From: Pisolithus tinctorius
Taxonomy: Eukaryota > Basidiomycota > Agaricomycetes > Boletales > Pisolithaceae
DNA length: 64,000 nt
Assembly: GCA_024663395.1 (NCBI GenBank)
Contig: JANFAH010000049.1
Location: forward strand, 186,001 to 250,000
Direction of reading: 5' to 3'
In this document: positions 52,718-62,499 of the stretch, piece by piece
Layout of the letters: every line of letters starts with the position of its first letter
How positions within the stretch are numbered: position 1 is the stretch's first letter
Position numbers and translations under genes: made by a program
Notes under the pieces: generated by a model
Seen by the model: the letters and a program-made list of their open reading frames with translations, nothing else
Database searches by the model: none
Told to the model about the DNA's origin: nothing

Positions 52718-53811
52718 TGTCTTCTTGTCAAGCCTCCCCATGTGTACCCAACGACCCATCTGGTTTTCAGAGGGCCACTATGCCCAAGCTCCAGATTACC
52801 AGTGACAACGAGGAGGCCAACATTTGGGCAAAGATGGCCAAGCACAACTGGTGCAAGGCATTGAGGGAAGAGGCTGCCTGATTGGAGGTGGAAAGGCTTG
52901 AGAGAGAGCAACTGGAGGCTGAGCGTCAAGAGCAAGAGCAACTAGAGGCCGAGAGGCATGAGTGGGAGCAGCTGGAGGCCGAAAGGCATGAGCAGGAGTG
53001 ACTGGAGGCTGAAAGGTGTGAGCAGGAATGACTGGAGGCTGAGTGCTGGGAGCAGGAGACCCAACAGAAGGTGGGAGGACTGAAGGGTAAGGTGCAGGCA
53101 ATGAGCACTGGTGTTGTGAACACTGTGTCATGCCAACAATGTGAGAAGGGGTGGGTACAGTGTACCTTCAGTCACGCGCAGCAGAGTAAGTGTAAGAAGA
53201 GGATGTGTGACCAGTGCACCAATATGAAGGTCAGGTGTGAGTTGCCTGAGGGTGTGGAGCCTGAGGTTGAAGAGGTTGGAGCGAAGGTTGGGAAGAAGAG
53301 AGTGCTGGAGGATGCTACATCACTGAGGGCTGGGGAGAAGAAGAAGGTTGTTCAGACTGGGTCTGGAGTACCCAGTGAGTCAGAGGCTGGTCCCTCAGGG
53401 GTAGGTGCGCCCTCTGCTGCCCCCACCGACTCTCTGGTTGCAGCAGTAACCAAGGGTTTCGAGCTGATAACAGCTGCCATGGACTGTCAGACCACAGAGA
53501 TGCAAGCTGGGAGGGAGACCCAGCACTGATTCAACAGTCAGCTGGGGGACCTGCTGGGTGAGTTCAAATTTGTCCTTCATCCAACCCCCCTGGCATCTGA
53601 GTCCAGTGAGGAGTTGCACTCGGATGTGGCAGACCTGGAGCTCGAGAGTCTCTGGTCGGATTGAGAAGGAGCAGGGGTGGAGTTGGATGAGGGGATTATG
53701 TGCCAACCCGAGGACATGCATATGAAGGGTCGGTGGTCCAGTTCAGAGAGTGGGGAGGAACAAGAGCTCCAGACGAGTGAGGGTCAGGCATTCAAGGGGG
53801 ACTCTGAGTGA
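52718..53811 (+). pseudogene. G2 antisense zinc-cluster ORF
   Basis: It starts MSSCQASPCVPNDPSG and lies opposite to pol between the 3' LTR and the chromodomain, as in G1. After an N-terminal segment (DNEEANIWAKMAKHNW) comes a tandem helical repeat of EQEQLEAERHE type interrupted by several TGA stops. Then cysteines follow as CQQCEKGWVQC...CKKRMCDQCTNMKVRC, a zinc-cluster arrangement like fungal Zn2Cys6 or a CxxC variant. An acidic Ser/Glu tail closes it. Most stops stand where Arg codons CGA would be expected, pointing to CpG decay. It is probably a conserved accessory protein of this gypsy lineage; role unknown. Confidence 0.7.
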
Positions 53812-53934
53812 CAGCACCAGTTAGGACCGAATACCAATGTATGTACTATATCAACAATGCATCTAACTGTTCTTGGTATAGTAAGGGGCACAAAGAGTAA
53901 GAAAAAGAGAGAAGGGATACAATTTAACTAGTGA

Positions 53935-55450
53935 CTGGACCAGGTTTACTGGGGTAACTGGCATGGAAAGCAGCAAGTAGATCTTTGGCATTGCCCAGCT
54001 CAGTGGCCAGTAGCCAGGATGTTTCTTCGTCAGTGCCCTCATAGCCAGCCCAGCATACCAGGTATTGTAGCTTACACCTCCATCATTGGTCTACCTTTGA
54101 GTCAAGGATCTCGGCGATCTTGTACTCTGGTTCACCATCAACCTTGACCAGAGGTGGTGGTGGCTGAGTTCAGTTCAGGATGGTGTTGGGGTGTGCCAGT
54201 TCTAACTGTGACACATGGAGTCTGGGAGGCGAAGGGTGAATGAGTGGGTGCTGGGCTGGGCTATTACTGGGTAAGGGCCTAGGTTCTTGTCTGCAGGTTT
54301 CTGTGATGGTCTTGTGGTCCAGAAGTACTTGGCTTTGACATAGACCTGGTCGCCAAGGTTGATCTTGGGTGCTGGTAGCCTTTTTGCATCTGCCAGACCT
54401 TGGTATCTAGCTTGGGCTAGTGCCATCTCTTCTTGTAGGAACTGGTGTAGTTCATCTAGGTTTATGGCATAGTCCCTAGCCCATGCTGAGGATAAGTCCC
54501 TTTTGGGGAAGACTAATAGGTTAGGGTGGTAGCCCTTGTTGGTGAAGAAAGGGGAAACACCAGTGGTAGCACTCAGGGCATTGTTGTAGGCAAACTTGGC
54601 CAGTGGAAGCAACTCAGCCCAGTTGTCCTGTTGGTAGTTGCAATATACCTGGAGGTACTGTTCCAAGGTCTGGTTTGCTCATTTGGTCTGGCCATCTCCT
54701 TCCAGGTGGTATCCAGAAGTGAAGTGTAGGCACATATCCAGTGCCCTACCCAAGGACCAGAAGAAGTGTGAGACAAATTCAGAGCCTCGGTCAGAGGTTA
54801 CATGTGCTGGAACACTGTGTTTCGAGAAGACAAGGAGTAGAAAGAGTCAAGCAAGCCTGGGGGAGGTGATAGTGTCATAGGTGGGTATGAATATAGCCTG
54901 CTTGGATAGTCAGTCCACAACCACCAGGATAGCAGTGTGGCCACCAGACACCAGTAGATGCTCAATGAAATCCATAGAAATGGAATTCCATGGCTTTTCT
55001 GGTGTCAGCAGTTGTTTCAGGGTGCTGTATGGTTGGTGTCTGGGTGTTTTGGCTCTGGTGCACATAGTACAGGACCTCATATACTCCTTGACAAAGGTGC
55101 AAATGCCAGGCCAGGTGTACTCTCACCAGATCAATTCCAACGTCCAATTCTGGCCAAAGTGTCCTGACAGCAGGTGATCATGCTTGTACTGAAGGACCTT
55201 GAGCTGAAGGTTGTTGGCATCTGGTACATAGATCCAGTTATCAAGGCACAGCAGGCTGGTGCTGTTGACCGACCACCGAGGGTCAGAGGTGTCTGTGAGT
55301 TGGTGTTGGGACAGTGGGTCCAAGGGTAGTGTGGTGAGTATTTCATTGTGGAGTTGCTCTAAGTCCATTAGAAGGCTGGCACGTAGTATGGGGTACTCCA
55401 AGCATGTGGTGTGGAGAGCCAAGACCAACTGTTCTTGTGTGAACACCGGT
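53935..55450 (-). pseudogene. Gypsy G2 integrase and chromodomain
   Basis: From 55450 down: the HHCC zinc-binding part (YKHDHLLSGHFGQNWT), a stop-interrupted integrase core, then LEQYLQVYCNYQQDNWAELLPLAKFAYNN and PFFTNKGYHPNL of the integrase C-terminal side. KAKYFWTTRPSQKPADKNLGPY follows, and a chromodomain ending LQYLVCWAGYEGTDEETSWLLATEL. This is the chromovirus layout. Numerous stops and frameshifts. Confidence 0.85.
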
Positions 55451-55946
55451 CGGAGGTTGTGGGGGTTTGCCTGGGCATAGCCCCTATCCCCCTCTTTGGG
55501 GTAGACATCCCATCATCTAGTGAGAGTGTCAGGCTTGGCACCAAGCTTACCCAGGTGGAAATGGATGATGAGGTTGAATTGTGACAGGTACTCAGATCAC
55601 TGGGCTTGCCAGCATGTGAGTACCTTAGAGGTTGAGAAGTATTTGAGGTTCTTGTGGTTGGTGACCACATCAATGGGTAGAGGGGCACCCTCCAAGTAGT
55701 GTCTCCAGGCCTGGAAGGCCTCAAAGATAGCAAGCAACTCCTTATCATGGGTGTCATAGTTGAGTTCCAGCACAGACAGTGTTTGGGAGTAAAAGGTGAC
55801 TGGGCGAAGTTGGTTGTCTTCACCAGTAATGGACAGTATGCTGGCAATGGCATAGTCCATGGCATTGGTCTCCACTGTGAGTTGAGCGCCAGGCACGAAG
55901 TGAGTAAGGATAGGAGCAGTGGTGAAAGCTTCTGTGAGCTTATTGA
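55451..55946 (-). pseudogene. Gypsy G2 RNase H
   Basis: The frame 55597-55896 reads LTVETNAMDYAIASILSI...RPVTFYSQTLSVLELNYDTHDKELLAI...WRHYLEG...VVTNHKNLKYFSTSK. This is the Ty3-type RNase H with the first Asp of D-A-S-D changed (TNAMD). It connects RT to integrase. Confidence 0.85.
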
Positions 55947-55953
55947 AGGCTGA

Positions 55954-56800
55954 TCAGCACTCCTCAGAGAAGTTCCAGGGTATGTTTTTTTGTGTGAGGC
56001 AGGTCAGGGGGACGACGATGTCTGAGTAGTTGTAGATGAAATGTTGGTAGAAGTTGGCAAAGCCCAGGAAGGACTGAATGTCTTTGACCTTCTGGGGTTC
56101 AGGCCAGTCACAGATGGCTTTGATTTTTTCGCCAGACATAGTGAGGCCAGTTGGTGAAAGGCAGTAGCCTGAGTACTCTACTGACTTGGAATGGAACTCA
56201 CATTTTTCTGGTTTGGCATACAGGCCATGTTTCTGGAGTCAGCACAGAACCTCTTTAACATGCTGCCAGTGCGAGCTCTCATCGTTGGAGTAGATGAGTA
56301 TGTCATCCAGGTAGACCACAATGCACACATCTAGGAGGTTGGCAAACACCATGTTGACAAAGTGCTGGAATGCTGCTGGGGCATTGGACAGCCTGAAAGG
56401 CATGACAAGCCATTCAAAGGACCCATACTGAGTGCGGAACATGGTTTTCCACTCATCACCATTGGCAATCCAGACTAGGTGATACATGTGCCTGAGGTCA
56501 ATTTTGGTGTAAATCTTGGCCCAGGATGGCGAGTCCAGGAGATCAGTGATGAGGGGGAGTGGGTATCAGTCCTTTTTGGTGATCTTGTTCAAGCCCCAGA
56601 AGTCAACACAAAGCCAAAGGGAGCCATCCTTCTTCTTGACAAAGAGAACCAGTGCTCTGTGGGGGGAAGAGGTTGGTTGGATGAACCTGGTAGCCAGATG
56701 CTCATCTAGGAAGGCCCTGAGAGCTTCAAGCTCTACTGGTGACAGGGAGTAGATAGTGCCAAGGGGTGGTGATGAGTCTCCTTCCAGCTTGATCTTAAGA
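55954..56800 (-). pseudogene. Gypsy G2 reverse transcriptase
   Basis: Pieces in order on the minus strand: entry region (56500-56800, with frame breaks), [45 protein letters not shown], catalytic [14 protein letters not shown], and the connection region ICDWPEPQKVKDIQSFLGFANFY. The YLDD motif is intact, unlike in G1, but stops separate the pieces. Confidence 0.87.
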
Positions 56801-56808
56801 TTGTGTTC

Positions 56809-57555
56809 TCAGTGAGGTGCTAGGGTAGTGGCTTTGGATTTACTGAACACATCAGTGTACTCATAGTACTCTGGTGGGACACCAGAGAGGTTCAGTGCAT
56901 CTTCTACTTTTGAAGACTGAAGGGAAGTGAGAGCCGAGGGATGGAGCTGGAGGCTGAACTGAGAAGACCCTTCAAGTTTACATGCCTGGACATAGGCCAC
57001 AGCATTGATGAAGGCAATAGGTGGGCAAGTCAAGCCCAGTGCAACTGGTTTCTCTAATTGTGGGGTCAGATGCTCATTAGAGCTGAGGGTGGTTGGGTTG
57101 GGAGCTGAAGGCTTGGGGTCAGGGGGTGCCATTGGGGGGTCTGGCACTCGTTGTACAGGTGTCTGGAATCTAATACTGCTTGAGACCCAGTCAATTGATG
57201 GATTGTGTTGGGTGAGCCAGTTGTATCCTAAGACTGCCTTGCACTCGGAGTCTAGTGGGGTTGCATAGAGGGTGACTGGGGTTGCATCGCTGGAGGGAAA
57301 AATGAAGATGAGATCTGCTGCCTGGGTGATGACCAAGTTGGATGTGCTGTCAAACAGCCAAAGCTGGACTGGCAGGATGGAGTAAAGGGGGACAGAGATT
57401 TTATTTGCAAATTTTGTATCTATGAAACAGTGTGTAGAGCCAGAGTCAACAAGTACTGGGAATGCTGGCTCATCATAGGATGCTAAAGAAATGGTAGGCA
57501 TAAGACTATTCAGGTTGCAAAGAGCAGATGCATTGAGCTTAACCTCCGAGAGCAC
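56809..57555 (-). pseudogene. Gypsy G2 protease and RT entry
   Basis: 248 open codons. Protease active site VLVDSGSTHCFIDTKF near residue 33, PLDSECKAVLGYNWL, a Pro-rich linker, then YYEYTDVFSKSKATTLAPH leading into RT. A stop follows where HREYDL would continue. The equivalent G1 segment matches in order. Confidence 0.87.
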
Positions 57556-57559
57556 ACCA

Positions 57560-58850
57560 CTGGAGTCAATGTGGTCCTCAGGGTGTGCAAGGTTCTGAGG
57601 ACTGCCAACTATTTTTTTGCCTTGGTGGAGGCCTCCAGTGTGGCTTCTGGGGCTGCCACAGCTGCTCTAGCCTTGGCCACCTTCTTGGGGCATTCCTTGG
57701 CTACATGACCTTCCCCTCTGCAGAACATACAGAGCTTTAGGTCGAAGCATCACTTTCACTCGGCAGCCATTAACTTCCTGTCCTTGCTGAGTTTGTTGCT
57801 GGCTGGCTTGGGCTTTGAAGACCCAGCATTGGTACTGCCAGTCTTTGGTGCAGTGGGGGGCTGGGAGGTGTTGGATGCCAAGGTTTTCCCTTTGTTGGTG
57901 TTTGAGTCTCTATTGCTGGTCTTTGACGAGTTCTGGTTACCAGAAGACCAGTTCTGGCATTGGACCTCCTCATGTTGTTCCCAGTAGCGGGCATCTATGT
58001 CCTGAGCTAGATGGTGAAGGTCTTCAAGGGTGTGGGGTTTGCCTACCCAGCTTATCTTGTCTTTGATTTGGTTGGGAAGTCCAGCATAGAAGAAGTGGCA
58101 GAGGGCCCCATCACTGTAACCCCAGACCTGGGTAGCTAGCCTGTTGAACTTGACCATGTATTTGTTGATATGGTGGGATTCTTTCATGGTTAGGTGGTCA
58201 AGCTGGTTCTCAGCTTCTGCTTCTGGGTCATGGGGGCTGAAGGTCAACTGGAGTTCGATGACAAACTCATGCCAGCTATCCATCCACAGGGGTCAGTCCT
58301 CAGGTTCGCTGGTGAGGAGGAGGTCCAGCTCAAACCATTTGAGTGCCATTCCCTTGAGGTAGGATTGGGCGAAGGTTACCTTTCAGTGGTCATTGCAGAA
58401 GGTTTGAGGTTTGTTCTGGAAGGTCAACTCACACTGGACGAGGAGCTGTTGGAGCTTCTTTGGGTTGGTGCTGTCGAAGGTGTCTGGCTCCCAGACCTTG
58501 GCTGATCCTGAGCTTCCTTCGGTGTCTCGGTGGGAAGACCAGGTGAGAGACTGTATGGCCCTGGCAAGACTATCTAAGACCCTCATGGTTTGCAGGTTTC
58601 CTTCAGTTTCCTTGTGTTCACCTTCCTTGGGATTAGGCCTGAAAGGATCATCATTGTTGTCATTGTCGTCATCACTGGAGTGATGGTCAGAGTTGTCCAG
58701 GTTGTTGTCACCATCACCTCCGGGGTTGCCGAAGGGAGTGGGAGGTCAATGACCGGCTGGTGTTGGTGTACCTTGATCATTGGAAGCCAGTGTAGTACTG
58801 GAATGATGGGCTGAGAATCCTTGGAACTGCTGCATGACTGCAGAAGTCTG
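57560..58850 (-). pseudogene. Gypsy G2 gag and nucleocapsid
   Basis: An N-terminal acidic region (PGGDGDNNLDNSDHHSSDDD), then FDSTNPKKLQQLLVQCELTF, SWHEFVIELQLTFSPHD, VWGYSDGALCHFFYAGLP, a Ser/Asn/Thr-rich linker, and the zinc knuckle CMFCRGEGHVAKEC near 57720. Several TGA and TAG stops break it. Its 5' end meets the Ngaro-like element at 58851, and the 5' LTR is not in the window. Confidence 0.87.
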
Positions 58851-58990
58851 TCTTTGCATGTCATAGCTGTGGACTGCCTAAGGTAATGAATGGTAGAGTG
58901 AGATGCATGGTATGTAGATGCAAGTGGGCAGAGGCATGAAGCACCTCCCAGCCATGGAGAGATGGGGACCTGCAAGACAAGTGTTAGCTG
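58851..58990 (-). repeat. Split direct repeat B2 of Ngaro-like element
   Basis: 140 bp from TCTTTGCATGTCATAGCT to GTGTTAGCTG, in direct orientation with 59278-59417 at better than nine in ten identity by eye. Its outer end is the boundary with gypsy G2 gag and so the likely 3' end of the element. Confidence 0.7.
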
Positions 58991-59277
58991 CAAGGGTGGG
59001 TGGGACACCTTGTGATGGGCCATTTGCATCTCTTGAGGCCACTGTCCCAGCACAGCAGCTGGTGGGAGTCGAGCAAGGAGGAATTTGGGGGGTCCTTTGG
59101 GCCTGTTGAATTCAGCAGTGTGGTGGGTGGGTGAAAATGAACGGAATGGGGCCCATGCTGTGGGCTGGAAGCTGATGACGATGGAGGGAAGGGAAGACAT
59201 GGCACGCTGCAGCACAGCCACTCACACAAAGACAAAATTCTATTACTTGTCATACCTCCTACATACTAGAATAGCTA
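58991..59277 (-). repeat. Presumed A2 segment between B repeats
   Basis: 287 bp between the two B copies. In Ngaro elements the 3' end has the form B1-A2-B2, where A2 repeats the 5' end (A1). A1 would lie beyond the right edge, so identity cannot be tested here. Confidence 0.5.
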
Positions 59278-59417
59278 TCTTTGCATGTCATAGCTGCAGA
59301 CTGCCTAAGGTAACAAATGGTAGAGTGAGATGCATGGTATGTAGATGTGAGTGGGCAGAGGTGCAAAGTGCCTCCTGGCTGTGGAGAGATGGGGACCTGC
59401 AAGACGAGTGTTAGCTG
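59278..59417 (-). repeat. Split direct repeat B1 of Ngaro-like element
   Basis: 140-bp direct copy of 58851-58990, lying just after the end of the tyrosine-recombinase gene in element orientation, as expected for B1. Confidence 0.7.
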
Positions 59418-59539
59418 TGAATCCCAAGTGCTAGGAGGGGTTTTTTGCCCAATGTGATGGGCTGATGCTCAGCTCCCCTAAAACTAGGAAGGGCAATGAT
59501 TCCTACTCACAGTCGGTGGGGTTTCAGCATACTGGGGGC

Positions 59540-60740
59540 ATGGCTATGTGGATGAACTCGGTGGCGGTCTCTACTGGCATGGCTTGGATGTAGGGGGCAA
59601 GGATTTGGTTGTGCTTGCGCAGGTAGAGCTGGAAGGCATCACTTGCCCACCTTCCCTTGACTTTCATTATGTCAAAGGGGATCCCTCACAATAGGTATTC
59701 TAGGGTAGCACCTATCCTGAGTCCATGTCCATGCACATTGTCATGTCCCACAGCTTTGGCCAGTTTTTTCAGGCATGAGATGAATGCCTGTCATGTTAGG
59801 GGGTGATGGCCTCTGTCCTTTTGGTAGGTGAAGAGGGGGCCATTCCTTGGTGGGTTGTTGATTCGCAGATGTTGGAGGTAAGCATCATGTGGGTCTGACA
59901 GTCCTAACTGTTTTGCCCAATTCACTTCCTCTCTGTTGGGGTTTGCCTTTGTGCTCAGCAGGGCAAATACTGTGGTCTTCAGTCTGTTGTGGTCAATTTC
60001 CTCATGAACTCTTGCAGGGGTGATGTGTAGCATGGGGTCAAAAGCATCAAGATGCTTGAGGGTGAATTCTCCCACCCTTGCCACTGCGTAGAAGATGGTT
60101 GTTAGGCATGCGAAAATGGCTGTGTCCAGGGGGTTGTCTTTCAGCAGGAATTTGTGGAGGTCACATATCATTTGTGCTGTGATTGGTTTGCAGAGGTTCT
60201 GCTTAGATGAGGGGGGAGTGAACTTGGAGGCCCCTTTGAGCATAGTCGCTATTTGGGCTTCATGTAGGACCCATGGCAGGCTGTTGAGAGTGTGCCATGC
60301 CTGCATGCTGTATATGTAGCCCTGTATGGTTTTTCTGGAGTAAGATCTGGCCAGGGAGGATATGAAGGTCGATATCAGGTTTGTGTCCATGGGTGCTCTC
60401 TCCTCCTCAGCGACGTTTCTGCTGTTGCAAAAGACATGATATATGAGTAGGCCCATTCCATAGGCTGCTCTTGTGCTCTTGTTCCAGCCTCTGAGGGTGA
60501 CTTCTCAAACCCTGTTTCTGAAGTCTGGGGGGATGTTCAACAATTGCACCATGCTGGGATGTGGCTGCCATTTCTCCAGCCTATCCTTTGCTGGGCATAT
60601 CAGGCATAGCCCTAAGGGTCTCGGTGTCAGGTTTGACAGGTATGGAAGTACAACTGTGGGTTTGGTGTGGGCATTCGATTGAGGAGCGATTGTCATGGCT
60701 GTGATGTTGTTGAAGTTAATGTTGGATTGGGAAACCCCTG
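59540..60740 (-). pseudogene. Tyrosine recombinase of Ngaro-like element
   Basis: The frame includes WNKSTRAAYGMGLL-like N-terminal core-binding region, SRKTIQGYIYSMQAWHTL, KPITAQMICDLHKFL, then the first catalytic Arg in AVARVGEFTLKHLD. H-x-x-R appears as HGHGLRIGATLEYLL, and the tyrosine in FQLYLRKHNQILAPYI. It would cut and rejoin DNA to integrate a circular intermediate without target duplication. A TGA after EYLL stands for an expected Arg (CGA), and another stop precedes ISCLKKLAK. With these two changes the gene is otherwise readable. Confidence 0.87.
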
Positions 60741-62482
60741 GTGTGCAGGTCATCAAGATTGAAAATGAGGTGCATGATTGGGTCTGGGATGGGGATGGGG
60801 GGCAGTGCAAGTTCAGCAGGGGGATAGATGCCCCAGGACAGTTTGTCTGCTGGGTTGGACGCACTTGGGATGTAGTCTGTGAAAATTCTGTGCAGGGGAG
60901 AGGCAAGGAGAGTGTGGATCCTTCTGAAAGTGTCGTTCATGGGCTTGTTGTTGCTCCTGCCCTTTCTCCAGGCCTTGACGACTCCCTCATTGTCTCTGAA
61001 TACCTGTAGAGGTTCAGTGGAGGTATTGATGAGCAGGAGATAGTGTATGAGGAGTTTGAAAGCGACACTTTTGGCCCAGCTGATGTCCCTCTCGTCTCTC
61101 CTCAAGTCCGGGTGGAGCTTCCAGGCTCTCCATCTTTCTCTGATGGTGATTGCCAGACCCATGCTGGAGCTGACATCAGAGAATGCTTGTAGGTTGATCA
61201 CTGTTTGGTGGATGGGGATTGGGATGGGGTTGGAAGTCTGTAGAGCTGTTTGCCACCAGAGTAGTTTGCAGTGTAAGCCTCATGGCTGCATGTGGGGCAT
61301 GAAGGGTCTGTTGCTGAAAATGGTAAGCATGGCTTGTAGTGCTGTTAGGTAAGTGCTCCCTCCTGGTATTACTATCACCATGTGAGATAGTCGACCATGG
61401 AGCTTTCGTACCTCCTCCAGGTCGTGTGTCTTCTTGTGGGACCACTCATCTATGGAAGCTATGTATTTATCCCTTTTGTTGTTGGTGAGCCCAATGGTTT
61501 TGTCTTCGAGAACCCAAACGAAGCCCATGAAGGTTGGAGATTGCAAGAAGGGGGAGTCTTTGGAGAGCTCCCAAGGGACACCTAGTTGCTTGGTTAGTGT
61601 GCTGATGTGCTTGAAGGAGTATGCATGTAGGTCATTGTGTGATATATCTTCCTTGTCTCCTTCAAATATCTGTAAGGGGAAAGCACAGTCCTCTGTGAAT
61701 TCTTTGTAGTCTCTGTTGGCTAGGTGAGCTCCCTTGAACCAGATTCGTCCTCCATCTATTATTGCACCTCCATTTGATGTGATTAAGGCTGCTTCTTGTC
61801 TTCTGGACTGGTTATACCAGTTTATCTCAGATTTGAGTAGTTGTATGAACAGGTGGTCATCAACCCATGTGATGACTGGGCCTATTCTGGTGGCTCTCAT
61901 GATGTCTAATCCCATGTCTCTGACTCCCCCATACACACCCACTGAGGGTCTGTACCCGAAGCATAATGCGGTATCTACTGCAAAGGTTGGGGGGTGATTT
62001 GTCAGATGTACTACTAGACCTGGCCACTGGGAGGGGTGTATGGGGATCATTCTATAGGCCTCAGCTATGTCTCTGGTTGCTCCTTGGCAACCTGGTGGGA
62101 GTGATGCGACTAGGGTACATGTTGTGAGGAACATTCCCCAGGTGCAGGGGAAGTGGGAAGAATCAACCTGCAAGTTGATTGAAGAGGCAGTGCTGTGTCT
62201 AGTTACAAGGGGGTAGGATAAGTTCTGTATTAGGCAGTACTTCCTGGGTTTACCCAGCTTGGGGATTATACTTAAGGGGGAGGATTGGAAAGGTCCTATG
62301 TACTGTTCCAGCAGGTGAGGGGGGAAGGGGCCTATGTAGTGGCCTTTGGCGAACTCCTTGTTGATTATTTCTTTGAAGGCATGGTGGTGTTGGTCTATGG
62401 ACAGGTTGTTAGGCAGGGTGTATGTACTGGATATGTTGGGTATGTGTATGCGGAAACCATGGATTAATTGCTTGACTAGCAT
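60716..62482 (-). pseudogene. Reverse transcriptase and RNase H of Ngaro-like element
   Basis: First frame (61280-62482, 400 codons): RT of DIRS/Ngaro type with FAKGHYIGPFPPHLLEQYIGPFQSSPLSIIPK, GATRDIAEAYRMIPIHPSQWPG, catalytic WVDDHLF and the primer-grip side KLHGRLSHMVIVIPGG. A frameshift near 61280 leads to the second frame (60716-61201) with the RNase H part: AFSDVSSSMGLAITI, WAKSVAFKLLIHYLL, FRDNEGVVKAWRKGRSNNKP and YIPSASNPADKLSWGIYP. Order RT-RH before the recombinase fits Ngaro. Confidence 0.88.
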
Positions 62483-62499
62483 GGGGTATTTTGAGGAAA

